From Neospora caninum Liverpool (lineage: Eukaryota > Apicomplexa > Conoidasida > Eucoccidiorida > Sarcocystidae), in the NCBI RefSeq assembly GCF_000208865.1, contig NC_018398.1, positions 3,286,001-3,350,000 of the forward strand: a DNA stretch of 64,000 bases. Reading direction: 5' to 3'. A model generated the notes under the pieces. It was not told the DNA's origin and ran no database searches. It was given only the letters and a program-made list of their open reading frames with translations. Below are positions 50,801-64,000 of the stretch, piece by piece. The translations under genes and the position numbers were made by a program. Numbering within the stretch: position 1 is the first letter of the stretch; every line of letters starts with the position of its first letter.

Positions 50801-53800
50801 TGCGAGACTCGCGTGCTCGTCAAACACCTCGTGCACCAGATAGGAATGAATACCGAGACCTGTGAACACGATTTGAACGGGCGGAAACTCCTGCGGCTCC
50901 GTCACGACAACCACGTGCTTCGTTGGATATGCGAGGCTGCGCGTGGCGCCTTCCCCGTCGCCGCAGACCGCGGAGACGCCGCGGGGTTCGCAACCGCTCT
51001 CTTGGCAGGCAGGAGGGCGAGGCTCCCAAAACGGCTGTTTGCGGCTGCCACGCGTCGTCCCGTTGTCGCCCCGGCCTCGGCGGCCCGGAGAGAAGGGGGG
51101 ACTGGAGAGGGGCGAAGGGACAAAGGGAGACACGCAGCACCTCCCTGGCGATTGTGGGGAAGTGAAGAAAGCGTCGGAGCCCAGAAGCCCCTGCGTCACC
51201 CCACACGACGGGGAAGGAGACGAGAACGGGAGAGAAGCTGACGGCTGGTTCGAGCGGACGTGTCGGGAGAGAGACGGGCGCAGAGACAGATTGACGAGGA
51301 TCCTTTTGAAGTGAATGGACACAGCGACGTTCTGGAGAAAGGCGAGGAGCGGGGACTCTTTCTGCGCCATCGGTTCTCGCTTTGGACGGAGACAGAACTC
51401 TTCTTCGTGACTCACGCAGCGATGTTTGAAAGCAAACGGCGGATCGGAAGGGCAACGAGACGCGCGGGATTTTGCTTCTCTCTCTTCTTCTCTCAGGAGG
51501 ATCGACAGCCACAAAAACCGCCGGTACTCGGGGCCTAACGCCAGAGGACAATCTGGAGGGGTAAGTGGGAGGAAGGCCGCGTCCACAGGAGCCGGCGAAG
51601 GCTCGACCTGTCTCTCTTTCGAGGGCATCTCGCCTTGGATTCTCGCGCTTCGTCGCGTCTTGCCTCTCCTTTCTCTTTCTTCGCCCTCGCTGTCCTCGCA
51701 ATCGTGGCCCCGGAAATGGGAGCCTGTCTCCACTTCCTTTGCTGTCTCGCATCTCGCCTCTGCTGGTAGGGTGTCTTCGCGTCTCTGTGTCTTCGCTTCG
51801 TTTTTGTTGCCTTCGCGTTCGCCACCCGGCAACTCTGTCGCTCCCGCATGCCCCGCAGCAGGAGACGAAGACGAGAAGCCAGGAAGAAGTGAACTGAGCG
51901 TAGGAAGCGCCAAATGGAAAGAAGGCGGGCGGAACGGCGTCCGAGGGAAAATTCGCCCCGAAATGGAGAGTGAAACCGTGCCACCCTTGCGACGAATCCG
52001 CATACACCCGACATACGAGAAGAGTTGCCAGGAGGAGGAGCGCGAGAGAAGAAGGTGACATGCAGACGGCACCAGACGGCGAGTCGCCCACGCATGCGCC
52101 ACGAACGCAGCCTGAGAAAGATAAGATGAGGCAGATGAAGAGGCAGATGAAGAGGCAGATGAAGAGGCAGACGAGGACGGGGGGGCCGCGTGTTCAGAGG
52201 ACAGAAGGGTGGTTCTCGCCGCGGGCACCCCACTCCTCTTTCCTGAGGAGCGGGAAAGAGATGCGCCTGGAGGCAGCACACCTTCCTCGTTCCCGGCTTG
52301 GTTTCGCCCTTTGCCGCCTGGCGGTTCGGCATCGTCTTCGCCTCGGCGAAGAGCGTCCCGGTGCTCTGGTGCCTTCTCTGCACTGCGAGAGCAAGCAGGG
52401 AGGCAGTGGGAAACAGGCGAGTCGGCATGCCAAGCTGAAATTGATGCCTTCCCCATCTGCTGAAGCCGTCTCCCTGCCTGTTCTGCCTCCGGTCTTTCGC
52501 TCTCTTTCGCTTCCTCCTCTTGTCCGTTTTCGGCCTGCGCGCCTTGCGCTCCTCCCTCGCCGAGGACCGAGGAAATCATGTCCTCTCTTCCCCGGGGACC
52601 GTCGCCAGCCAGTCGCAGGAAGCCCGACAGCGGCCCTCTCTCGTCGAGCCCCGTTCCCTCGCCGTCTCCTTCGCCTTTGCACCGCTCGCCCGACAATTCT
52701 CCGTGTCTCTCTCTCGGATGTTCGTCCTCTCCAAGCTTTTCTGTCGCGTCTCCACCTTGGCGAGAGCTCAGCTCGGGAGAGGCCAACCCACCCTCGAGGC
52801 GACCTGCCACGCAAGGCCCGCGCGCGAGAGATGACGACGCGAACAGACTGCCGTCTGCGGAGCCTCCGCGTGAATCGACAACGGACTGCAGGGAAGTGCC
52901 GCCAAGAGAAAAAGATGCGGCGACGGCCGAAGACGTGGACGACGGGCCCGAAGGCACAGATCGAGGCCGCGAGTCCTGATCCCCACCTAGCCTCTCTGCT
53001 GAAGTCTGAGACGCGCGGAGCGTCGCGGCGAATGCACCCTCCCTCTCGCGTTGCTCGGCAGGTTTTGCCGTCCCACGCCTGCCGGCCGCGGCCGCTCCGT
53101 CCCCTCCCACTGGATTCACGGCGAGGAAGCCGAAGGTGAAAGCAAACGGCAGGGTCGCCTCGACGTTGAGATCGACGTCTAACAAGTGACTCGCTTCTTC
53201 GTCTTCGACTGATGCAAACAGCGCTTGCCACCGAGATAGGTATTCGTGGCACTCTGCGGGCGCCGGATCGCCTAACGTTTCTCTCTCGTGCGCGGTCGTC
53301 GGCTCGCCCTTCTTTCGCTCCGAGGAATACAGACGCGGGGCCTCGTGCGAAGTGATCAGAGCCCGGCAGACGAGGTCTTGCTCCATCGCGCACGTGGTGT
53401 CTTCCCCTTCCATTTTCCGTTCTGCGGGACTCTCTTCCCCGCTGCAAACGTCATGCCTTCGTTCGCCTTGTTTCCCATCCTCGCGGTGAGCCGCCGATCC
53501 GTTCGCGTTCCCTGCTTCGTGTCCACAGTCCAGGACGCCGGCAGCGGAAAACCTCGTGGCCTCGAGACCTGTGAGGGTTGGCGCGCGTTCGAGGCGAACA
53601 CACGAGGTCGGCAGAAAAGAAACCAAACTGTCTCTTCTTGTCCCTTCGTGTGGTTTCGCCCTTCCAGCGCCGACCTGCCTCCCCTCGCCCTCCACTTCCT
53701 CTTTGTCAGCTTCGTGTCGTGTCTCCTCTGCGTCGTCGTCCACGGGCCAGTTGCCGTGTTCAGACTCCCGTCCGTTCCCGCTTTCGTCCTCGCGGCCTTC

Positions 53801-56800
53801 GAGTCCTCCGTCACCGTCCCTCCCCCTGTCTCCTAAGATCCCCTTACCCTGCGTCAGGCCGGGGGGGTTGTGTTGTCCTTCGCAGGGACGCTGTACACGG
53901 TCGCTTTTTCCGTCTTTCGCATCTCTCGAGTTTGCAGGGAAACAAACAAAATTCGCGGGACCTGGCACATAGGCGCAGTACGTCCTCTTAACGGCCACCT
54001 GCAGCGTTTTGCTCCCCGACGGAATGTCCAGAGCAAAGGCAGAGGAGGACCATGCCGGGAGCTCGATAGGTCCGTGGCAACGTCCTTTCTGACTGAGAAA
54101 CAACGGCAGAATCAATTTGTTTGTCACCACAATCCGCGGCGAACACGTCTCTTCTTCGTGCAAATCCACATCTTCGCTTTCCGTGCCATTCGCCCCGTAC
54201 AGTTCCCGCTCGCCTTCGGTTTCGCACTCAGACGTGTATCCCTCGGACGGCTCTGGATGCGGCGTTCGCGCATGCATCGCTGGGTCCTTTTCTGCGTCCT
54301 CTTCACCTGTCAGCCACGACCTGTCTGCCTCTCTGTCCCTGCGTCCGTCGCTGGGGCGATTTTCCCCAGAAGACGACAACTGCGGTTCACCGTCTGAGGA
54401 GCAATTTGAACCTGTGCGTTTGCGTGCGACCTCGCCGGAGATCATCTCTTGCCTGTGCCTTTCGGCTTCTTTCCCGTGCGGTGCTCGCGCCCAAGGGAGA
54501 GGAAAGAGAGGAAGACACGGCCGTGCCACACGCAGCTCTGGAAGAAGCACGCGGAGGAGGTGGAGGAACCTCCGGAGAGCGAGGGAAGACGGCGCGCCCA
54601 AGCAAGGAGAGAGGAGTCGCAGAAACTCCGGGCCCAAGCGTCTTCGCGAGGGAAACGTGAAAGGGGAGGAGATGATGATGAATTGAACGCCGTCACGCTC
54701 TGTCACGCGAACGCGGAGGATGTCGACATGCTGACGTGGAGCTACCGAGGCGGAAGGCGAGAGGTCGACGGCACTGAACAGCGCTTCCTGCCTCGGGTTC
54801 TTCTCCCCGACGCCCCGTTCCCAACCGCGGCATGCGCTCTTCTCCCTGCCTGCGTCCCCAGCTTCGTCTGTCTCGAGGCGTGCAACCGGGGGCGCATCGC
54901 CACGTGCGTCGTCGTTGTCGCCTCTTTGTTCGGCGTTGGTGGAGGCAGGAGACGCAAGCGAAGAACGCGGCGAAGGTGGCGACCGCGAGAAGAGGCGCTG
55001 CCGGGACTTAAACAGGGACAGAAGCGGATGTTCTTGCGTCTTCTCGGGCGGCTTCGTGTACACCGCCAGCTGCTCGTCGACGCGCTTGGAGACATCCAGA
55101 GGCACTGACCACAGACTTCGGTAGCCTTGCAGCGTGCACAGGGTCGTGATGCATCGCTCGATGAACATCCGTCTCTCCAACTCCGAGGAGAGACATTCTT
55201 CTGGAGACGCAGAGCAGGGGAGACAGGCACAGGGCGAAGACATCGCAGCCAAACCAGGGGGAGCCGCCCCCCCAGCGTCGTGGCCAGGACCGTCTGGAGG
55301 CCGGCTCGGTGGGGTGGAGTCCCTTGTTTTCCGCCCCCGTCTGAAGGGCGCCTTCCCGTCAGGGATCGCGTGTGCGGTCTCCGCCGCGAACCTGCCGCCT
55401 CGCTCTGCTACCGCAGCTGGGGCCGACGAAGAAAGAGGCGGAAGAGAAGAGAAGAGGGACGAACGGAAGGAGCAGAGGACGAGGGGAGAAGAAAGATCCG
55501 CCATAAAAAAGGCAGGATGCGGCAGAGACAGGTTGCGTCGCACGCACAGACAGCGGGGGTGGAGCGCCATGGGCCAGACGAGGTGCTTTGCCTGTCCCGG
55601 ACGAAGAACTTCGACGCTCGACTGCGCGGCTCGGAGTTGCTTGTATTCGATGGAAAAGGGACATCTGTTGATGATGACCTACGGAAGGCGCAAAGAGAGA
55701 AAAATGGGAACCCCGTGAGAGACGCGCAAAAGCCCGCGACCAGGACTGGGACGAGCGGAGCAACACCGAAAACGCGATGAAAAGACGAGACAGGAAGTTT
55801 TTCTGCGGATGTTTGGACGCCAACGTTTGCAAGCGAAACACAAGGCCAAACGCATGATGACTCAGGCTCGAGTTTCAGAAAGTGACGGCGGAGCGAAGTG
55901 AAACGCACAGGCCAGAAAACCACACGATCACAGAGAACGTGAGCGTTTCGAACATGTGACACGCCGCGACCTCCCAGTGCTTCTTGGAAAGACTCACCGA
56001 CGTGAAACCGAGGGCTTGCACCCTTGCATGCACGGATGTGCCTTCCCTACCTGCTTGGGTGAGAACGTGAGGACGATTGGAGAGCCGTACTCCGGTCCGA
56101 GGCGCTTGCAAGTGTAGACAATGTCGACGCCTGGTGCGAGAGCGACAACTGTCGCTCCCACCGACCCTGGCTCTTCTTCACATCCTAATTCCTCTTCGTC
56201 TCCGCCTTTGTGTTCTCTCTCGCGCTCACGTGGGTCGTCGCGCGAAGCAGAGTACGAGACTCTCCGTCCCCGTTCGCTGTCTCTCTGTCGCTCTCTGCCG
56301 CCGCTCTCGTTCTCGCCCCTTCGGCCCTCGCCGTCGGAGGCGGCGCCGCCCCCGTCGCGTCGGGGGGCGGAGGCGTGCCGCGTCCCCGCGGCGGGCCCCG
56401 GGGCTCCGCGGGCCCAGGACGGGCCCCAAAGGCCCGTGCGCGTGCGTCGCTTCGGGCTCAAGATCGCAAACTCTCGCGTGTAGCCCGCCGTGGTCCCCGT
56501 TTTCAGGAGAAACCCTGTGTGGGAAAACGAGTGGAAGCGAGGGAAGGCAACTGCTGCTGGATAAGCCGACTCCTTTCGTTTCGAGTGTCTCGGCGCTCTT
56601 TGACCATTTCGTCCTCTCTGCGGGTGGTGAGCTGTGGGGTGAGACCGCAGCGACGAGGAAGACCGACGCGAAGATCGAGAGTCGCGAGAGGAAGACGACA
56701 ACTCGGCGTTTGTGGGCCCGCGCGACACGGTCCACCCTTGCGGCTTCGAAGCCTCAGCCTTGACTTCAGACGCCAACAGACGGCCTCGTCGGCCTTCGCG

Positions 56801-59800
56801 CTTTCCAGCGGCTTCGGCGAGGCTGTCGCCCCCGGCTAGGGAGGCTGTCCCCGACGCGAGAGCAGCCGACGGCAGTGCGGAAGCGGAGCCAGGGCGGGGG
56901 CGCGGGAGGGCCGGAGTGGGGAGGAAGAGATTTTCGACTTTTTTGTATTTCTCTTCCAGCCGCGGATCCGTAAAGATTGCGGAGACGAAAGACGGCGAAG
57001 GCGCGAGCGCGACGGAGTCGCCGTAGACGATGTCCGCTCCCGACGGCGTCCGAAGCACGGGGCAGTATTCCAGGGCGAGAGATGTGAAATTGATGAACCA
57101 GAAACGGGCCCGACAACTGACCATCAAAGCATAGCCATCGAACTCGGCGGTGACGAGAATCTCAAGCGACGCTTTCCCCTGTTCACGCCAAGCGAGCGTC
57201 ACGACTTGCTCTTGCTTCCACTTGCGCCGCTCGATGAATCTCGGAGGCGCCAAAAAGACATCGCCTTCGCGCGGAGAGTTGACCCGTTCGCAGCCGTCGC
57301 CCGCGTCCCCTCGCTCGCTCGCTTCGGCAGAGTCCGAACGCACCCACTCTCCCCCTCTCACTTGGGTCTCCCCGTCTCTCCCTCCGCCACACACAGACGA
57401 GGACGAGGCCGAGGAGAAGGACGGAAACCGCTTCGCTTCTCTCGCCTCGCGGGTCTCGTGGCCGAGGAGAGGGGGGGGCGTGCGCGAAGGAAGCGGCGAG
57501 GAAACGGAAGCCTGAGGCGCAGTGCGAGCGCCGGAGGGCGGCAGAAGAGACGTGCGCGGCTGCAGCCGGGAGGAGGCAGATGGAAGGCAGATGGGACTCA
57601 AGGAAGAGAGCGGCGATGAACCGGGAGAAACGAAAGGGGACGACGCGGAGGGCGAACGACAGGACGAGGAGCGAGATGAAGAATTCGAGGAGTCGCGGAA
57701 CAAAACGAGCTGCACGTAAAAGCCCCACACAAGACACAGAACACAGGAAGACAAAGACCTTGAACACACAAAACGTACAAGTCGCCCTGTGTTTCGTCAC
57801 ATCTCAGTGTCGCCGATCTCTCTCTGTTGCGCTAAACATGCGTCATCGCTTGGCGAGGCAGCACACCCCCTCTCCTTTTTCCTGGCCCGCTGCCTGTCGA
57901 CTCCTGTCCCCCGGGCCCTTCCTCTCCTCTCGTCGCACAGGTTGACTTTCGACCGCGCGGGCCTTCTGTATCCGCCGGACGGTCCCCCTTCCTCGCCCGC
58001 TCGCTTACTTCGCTGCTCTGGCCTTTTCTGTCTCTCAGAGCCTCCTGCGTGCCGCCGCTCCCCTCGTGCCGGCGCTCCTTTGCCCGCTTCCGCGCATGCG
58101 CGTCGGCCTCTAAGCCGCCTGTTGTGAACACTGCAACCGTTGTCGAGGGAAGAGCAACGCTCAGCGCCGCGCTCCAGAGGCCGCCTGGGCAGCGCAGGCG
58201 CACAGCGAGCGGCTTGTTCCAGTCGAACAGAGTTGAGCCTTTGCGCGACGCTCCAGGAAGGGTCTCTTGCGACACGCGACGCGGGTAGTCTTGGACAACA
58301 CAGAAGGAAAGGGGATGCGGCAGGTGGTTTACCAGCGTCACGGGTTCGAAGAGCGTGACGAGAACGGCTGTGCCGCGATCCACCCTGTCGCATTTGACGC
58401 CGCACACGAACGTTCGTTTCGAGGAGACGCACGCCGTCAGGATCTCGCACCTGCCTGTCCTCCCCTCGGAAAACGGCTGAGGTGCTGAGAAGAGGGCTTG
58501 CCGAAAATTCCAGGAAGCCGTCCACACTGGCCCAGCTTCACTCTGCATGCGCACGATGAGGCTCACGCTCGAGGCCGCCGCGTTCAGAGGGACTGCCTGG
58601 CACTCGTGCGGCATCAACTTGCAGAGCCAGTCCTGACACAGAAAAAGCCCAGATCGGCGCACAACACACCCTCCCGCGTGAACAGGCAAGTGACCTACGC
58701 ATGCGTGAGTTTGCCGCAGAAAAGAAAGACTCGAAACCCAGCTGCCCCCTGCGCGGAAAAGAACTCCGGCGGGCGCTATCGCTCTCCCCTCAAAAACGGT
58801 TCGCGGAGAGGACGAGACATCGAAGGGAAGAGATCGCCAGCCAACAGCTGAGCTCGTCAGTGGACGCCCTACCGCCAAAAAACACTCCCCAAATTGGTGC
58901 ACGAGAGTCTACATAGAATATGATGCAAATATATATATATATATGTAAATATGCATGTGGATACATATGTGTATATAGGGATACAGGTGTCCACGGCGGC
59001 GCTGCACAACCTCTGTATAAATACGGATGCGTACCGACGTGGCGTCCGTTTCAGCCAGGAAGATGACCTCGATGGGCAGATTGAGTTGACTGCGGATGCG
59101 CAGCGGACACCCCAAGACAAGGACCCGCGTCCCGCGCTCGGAAGTCTCGATCGCTGTTAAATCCTGTGCATTTCGTCCAGGCCGCTTCCCCTCTTCCCGT
59201 TCGCCCCCTTTTCGCGACCGTCGTCTTTTCGCTTCGCTTCGCTCTTCCTCGCGTTTTCGCCTTCGGCCTTCGCCCCGTCTGCTGCGCTCCTCACCGGCCC
59301 CCCAGAGCTCCCCAGTTCCAGCCGCTGGCCTGCCTTGCCGCAAAGCCGGCAAATCGATTTCCCGAATATAAGCCGGGTCGTCGACTAGTGAAAGCTTCAG
59401 AGTGGAGAGCGACAGATAGTGGTGGAGCAGGGCTTCCGATTTGGGCGGAAGAACGCCTTCTTGGAACAGATTGGAGGCGGACGCGGTCGCGCGATACAGC
59501 AGCACGTGGCAGCTGGTGTTTCTCAGCCAGCAGGTGTCCTGAAAACATTACCAAACACTTCATAAACCTGTCTGAGATAGTGGCGAGGCGCGTGTGTGGA
59601 AGGCATGTGAAAACGTGGGAGGAATGAAGCCTCGCTAGCAAATCGAGAGAGGCGCCCAGCGACTCACGACCTAAGCTGCCCGCCGAAGAAACCCTCGAGA
59701 GCCGGTCTGGGACCGCCAGCAAACCACTCAAACGAAAAAGCGAGACACACCGGGACAACGGATCCCGAGGCGCCCCCGCGAGGCCCCAGCACGCGCGGCA

Positions 59801-62800
59801 AGGGCGCCCGGCCACGGTCATTTTTTGAGGACGCACAGAGAAAGCACGAGAACCGTAGAAAGGAACAGGGAAATCAATCGACGCCGGCCGAGCGGAGGCC
59901 TCGAGACGGAGATGCCCAACAAACGTGCACGACAAAGAATCACACAGGATGCAAGGGACCCTGAGAAGGGATAACGCACACCCGGACACGATCCAACGAC
60001 CCGCCAAACGGGGAGACACGAGATGGAAAGGCGAGTGGCAATGCCAAACAGCTGTTCCCTCTTACCGCTCTGTAGGCGGGGTTGAAGTACTGCGGGACTT
60101 GGCGCACGTCGTAGCACGTGAAAACAGGCAACCCGCAGCTGTCGCGTTCGCCCCGTTCAGCGTCTTCTCCCACGGTTTCGCGGTCCTCGTCTCTCTCCGG
60201 TCTCTGCATGCCTGGCGACGAGGGCGCAGAAGACCCAGTCGACGGCTCCAGCATTCGCTGAGGTCCCAACCCTCTCAGGGTGTCTTCTCCGAGGCCAGCA
60301 CTGTCGCGTCTGACTTCCCCTTTCTTGCCCCTCCGAGCTTCCCGCGAGCTTGCCTGCTGCGCTCCTTTGTACCCGGAGAGAGGCGCCTTCTGCAACGGGC
60401 TCCTGGAGTGAAGGCGCCTGCTTGCGGCCAAGGAAGACTCTTCTGCTCCACCGTGGGAAACCCCTGTTGGTTTTGTTGATTCTCCATATCGGGCACAATG
60501 GTCCGCCGCAGTCCCACTCGGCCTCGGTTTTCCTTCGCTCCTCTCAATCGTCACCGGCTCGCCTGTCCCTTCTTCGCCTGCTGGCCTGGAAGCCTTCCGA
60601 GAGAGTGACGTCGGCCGAGATCCCAGGACGTGGGGCGGCGAAAAGGAGGCGAAGAACGGAGAAGGAAAGAAGGAGAAGAAGAAGTGCTGGCCCATGTCCC
60701 TTCTTCGTCCCGCCGCGTGCTTCGCGGTTCTCTCGGGGACCTCTCGGTGGAGCTTTTCTTGGCTCGGACTCAGGAACGACGGCCTGCGAGTCGAAGGGAA
60801 AGCAGACATCCCCGACGCTCCCCCTGGGCGCCAGCTGCCGAAGCGGCTCAAACCGGCCGCCGAATGCGCGAGCAAGGACGAAGAGGCAGAAGACACCGGG
60901 AACAGATCACGCGAGAAGTACGCGCGATACGGCGCGTACACAAACAGCGGAAGCAGGGAGTCTTCTCGCAAGCGCTCGGGAGAGGAAGACGCGGGCGAGG
61001 ACGAAAACAGCTCTTGGGGCAGAAGGAGCAGGAGCGGGAGAAGCAAGGGAGAAATATCAAAGCGCAGCGGCGTCGGAAAGGACACTTCAAGGACGGGGGG
61101 GGAAGACGGAAACCGCAAAAACGAAAGCTGGAGAGAAAGTGGAGAGATGAAGGGTTGGATCAGTTGGGATGGGACGCCGCCGTCCGCGGGCTGGCCAGGA
61201 CGAGGATCTTGGATAAGCGAGAAATAGACCTGCAAGGGGAGAAAACAGACCGAGGGAAGAGGCCAGCAAAACATGGGGAAAAACGGAAAACGGTGGGTAC
61301 TGATCAGCTTCGGCACACGAAGCCTTGAGTTGTGCAAAGCGACAGAGACACAGCTGCCGGTCGAAAGTAGCAGTATCACGGGGGGAAACTCGGTCAGAGG
61401 GGGAGACGAAAACTCGCGAGAGAGTCAACTATGTATGCGTGCAGCTAGCGAGAACGGGCTCGCTACAAACAGCGCGGCCGATTCGCGGAGCGGCGAGATT
61501 GGCAAACCCGAAGAATCGATCGACACGTTCCCTAGTTCGCTCCGCGCACAACTTGCCAGCCAGGAGACAGGCAGCCAAGGCGGTAGAGACATGGAGAGGC
61601 GGCGGCACCTGCGGATCCCTGACCACGAGCAAAGACGCACGTACCTGGCGCAGTCCTAGGTTGGCCATGACTGTTTGCTTGGGATTGGCTGCGTTCCTGA
61701 GAAACGAAAAATTCACGCGGTCACAACCGCCTACTGCCAAGGGAGTCAGGAACGGCCAGCGCGCGAGAGTCAGCTCGAGTCCGCCTTCAAAGCGTATGTC
61801 CCACTCGACGCTTCCGACTGCGCCCTGTCCGCTTTCAGCACAGTCCCTGTGCTGTCTGTCGTCTCCAGAGATTCGGTCCTCAGCTTCGCTAGACGCGTCG
61901 TCAGCGTCGGAGTCTGTTTCGGCCTCCCCCTCGCTGACTCCTCCCTGCTCGCCTGTCCCCACATTCTCCTCTTCGCTCTCGTCTCCCGCCGCGCGGGGTT
62001 CCGCCGAAGGACCGCAGGCGTCTGCCGCCCTCCCCTCCTGCGTCGCCGCTTCAGACCAAGTGCGGAGGGGGAGCGTGACGCGCTGGAAAAGAGCCGCTAT
62101 CAGCTGTCGCTCGCCGAGTTGGTTGCCGTCTCGCTCCACAATCGTGCTGAGATCCCTCGCCAGATTGCGGAGCAAAACGATATCCGAGCCGCAAAGCAGC
62201 ACGTGACACGGCGAAGCCACGAGATGCGTCCTGCAAGTGAAGTGGAGTGTCTCGTATCGGGCGCGGAGTGCAGTCCCCACAGAAGGCCGCGGAGAGCAGG
62301 AAGGAGTCTGGGCTGGATTCAGAGACAACCGGAGCGAGAAATTCAACGGGTGCTCGAATAGAGGACGAAGCGACCGATCCGTTTGGTGAATAGCCGCGAC
62401 GACCGGGGCAACTAAAACGTCTCTGAGCCGTGTGCACATCTCGCGTCCGGGTCTGTCTTCTTCCGACAGAGCTGAAGAATCGCCTGTCGGCGTGTGAGGC
62501 ATTCGCGCGACGGCTGTGCTGTCTCGCCTCACCCTTTGTCCACAGCCGGTTCCTTTTTCGCTCTTCGTTCCCTCGTGGAGTTCGGTGTCGCGTCTCCGTG
62601 CATGCGCCTCGCGGTGCCATGCAAACGCCCCGGCGATGTCTCCCTGCGGCCGCGTGGTCCCGTCTCGCGCCTTTCGCGGCGTTCTCGTCTGACCCTGTCT
62701 TCTGCCTCTTTCGCGGCTGTTTCTGACTCGCACGCCGTCCTGCGTCTCGTCGAAATCGGACACATCCGAGGGCAGAACCAAGCTGGAAGTGCTCCATACG

Positions 62801-64000
62801 GAAGACGCGCCTTTGCGGCCCGTGAGGGGAGACGGCGGCTGCGAGCGAAGCTGCGCTTTGGCGTCTTCGCGGTCGGAGGAGAGAGCAGGAGACAGGCCGA
62901 AAGTAGGCGAGTTGGGGTCCAGGAAACGCAAGACCTCGTACGGAGAGAACGACGGTGGAGAGGACGAAGGCGTGTTTGAGACCGACGGGCAGAGACGCGG
63001 GAGACGGAGGAATCGACAATCCCGGAAAGAAGGCCACGAGACAAGCACAAGGATTCCTGAGGGAGTCGAAAGTGAACTAGGCGCAGCCCCGGTAACCATC
63101 GGCTTCGCTGCCTCGTTGGGCGTCCTCGCGGGCGCCTCATCGAATCCCCCCTTCTTTTGCCACCGCGCAAGTATCGGGTCGTCTCTTTGGGGAAGAGGAA
63201 TCAGAAGCGATTGGGCCACATCGAGCTCACCCACCATCACTGTCGATGTGGCGAGGTCGAGATTGACGGAGAAGGGCGGCGGCCGCGCTCGAAGAATGGC
63301 AGCCTCGAGGCCGGCGCCTTGTGCCTGAGTGGCTCTGTGCTCTCGCGTTTCGTTCGTTTCCTTCCTGCGATTTTCGCCCACCCGAGAAGACGAAAAAGAA
63401 ACGTCAGGACTGTCCCCAGACTCGGCGGCGGTTCTGCCTGGCGGAGGTGTCTTGCGTCCCCCGCCTCGTCGAGGCGACGAAACTTGCCCATACGCAGAAC
63501 GGGAGGAAGTCCCGGGACGGCTTTTCTCTGCGTTCTCTTCTTCGCCCTGCTCGAATCCCCTCCCCCTCATGAGAGACCCCCGGAGGGTGCGAAAGCAGCC
63601 AGGCTTCTCCCTTTCCCTGCTCGTTCCGCTGTCTCTCTCCCCTTCGTTTTCGCTGGACTCGTTATATCGGCCCTTCGCTTCTGCGGCCGGCTGCGGGTGA
63701 GTGTCTTCCTGCAGACTCTCGAGAGTCGAGGCGGAGTCTCGGCGCTGCGAGTCACGGGGCGAAGGCGACTGCATCCGCGATGCAGGAACTGAGGAAGCCA
63801 AAAGCGAGGAGGAATGAAGATCCGCGACCGAAGAAAGAACACGACCCGGCGCGGGCTTCCCACCAGGCTCCGGTGCCTCTGTGGAGGTCGGGGGGGACTC
63901 TGACTGGAAGAAAAACAAATTTTCGCTCGTGATTTGCATGCTCAAATCCGTGTTGAGGAGCAGACACCGGTTCCGGCGACTCGGCTGAGAGAGCGACAGG
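44809..64000 (-). CDS. Giant VPS13-family lipid-transfer protein, C-terminal part (partial)
   Basis: Exons (complement): 61645->64000 (open at the edge), 60066-61229, 59035-59538, 58009-58632, 56051-57709, 50800-55678, 48064-50126, 44809-47835. All junctions are GT-AG and in phase, giving about 5,420 residues. Repeats of the VPS13 adaptor-binding (SHR-BD) type are visible: TLVNHLPHPLSF, FWFINFTSLALEY, VIINRCPFSIEYKQL with VLRPGQ, and VVTNKLILPLFLSQKG. Near the C-terminus is the VPS13/ATG2-type helical end: ALFADHYQRQLQQQWYQML and then SFDLVGRPISRIRQFW, which splices to LFRGVLDL. VPS13 proteins are rod-like bridges that move lipids between organelle membranes; the N-terminal chorein region would lie to the right. 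Long disordered inserts interrupt the fold. The last ~930 residues are Ser/Arg/Glu-rich, and the end at 44809 is uncertain. The protein belongs to the family; the paralogue is not assigned. Confidence 0.9.
52124..52175 (-). repeat. 12-bp tandem repeat encoding (SSSA)n in the VPS13-like exon
   Basis: On the plus strand the unit gatgaagaggca repeats about four times, with slightly altered end copies. On the coding strand it gives alternating Ser-Ser-Ser-Ala. The repeat lies inside the largest exon in a low-complexity segment between ordered blocks. A 12-bp unit keeps the frame when copy number changes. Confidence 0.85.
58926..58945. repeat. Short AT microsatellite in a VPS13-like intron
   Basis: An atatat run sits in the intron between exons 59035-59538 and 58009-58632. 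It is followed by further AT-rich sequence to about 58985. It has no coding effect. Confidence 0.8.

Noticed and set aside
59361..59377. Near match to a reported Toxoplasma ribosomal promoter motif (cggcttatattcgg on the minus strand)
   Set aside because: It lies within a coding exon of the VPS13-like gene (DPAYIRE codons) and not near a ribosomal protein gene.

Overview
The window looks like nuclear DNA of a coccidian apicomplexan of the Toxoplasma/Neospora/Hammondia type. Genes are intron-rich with GT-AG junctions that I could phase by hand. Spacers are long. The proteins carry long Ser/Pro/Arg/Glu-rich inserts. The families present (a secreted subtilase with a hydrophobic tail, a VPS13 giant, a Tul1/Dsc1-type RING ligase) fit that lineage. 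The species cannot be fixed from sequence alone.

Layout, left to right. 10-2073 (+): a long open frame, possibly the last exon of a CoA-dependent (WS/DGAT-like) acyltransferase. 2074-9715: gene-poor spacer with a perfect 88-bp tandem duplication. 9716-15303 (+): eight-exon polytopic membrane RING-H2 E3 ligase of the Tul1/Dsc1 family. 18243-19999 (+): small protein with two ubiquitin-like folds. 22475-29421 (-): nine-exon subtilisin-like protease, complete with signal peptide, prodomain, Asp/His/Asn/Ser motifs and a C-terminal hydrophobic tail; one of its introns appears to be GC-AG. 32734-34581 (+): three-exon 40S ribosomal protein S9. 37268-38166 (-): a tentative small multi-exon gene. 40462-43223 (+): four-exon Nup54/Nup57-type nucleoporin. 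44809 to the right edge (-): eight exons encoding about 5,400 residues of the C-terminal part of a giant VPS13-family lipid-transfer protein; its N-terminal chorein region lies beyond the window.

The genes are not an operon or pathway; they are separate housekeeping and secretory genes. Two spacers are divergent promoter regions (29.4-32.7 kb and 38.2-40.5 kb). Three are convergent 3' regions (20.0-22.5, 34.6-37.3 and 43.2-44.8 kb). Base composition changes visibly near 38 kb: the left part is more AT-rich, while the right part is GC-rich and full of long antisense shadow frames. I saw no rRNA, tRNA, CRISPR array or mobile element. The most notable content is the gene structure rebuilt from splice phase, including a stop-free 225-nt intron inside the RING finger.
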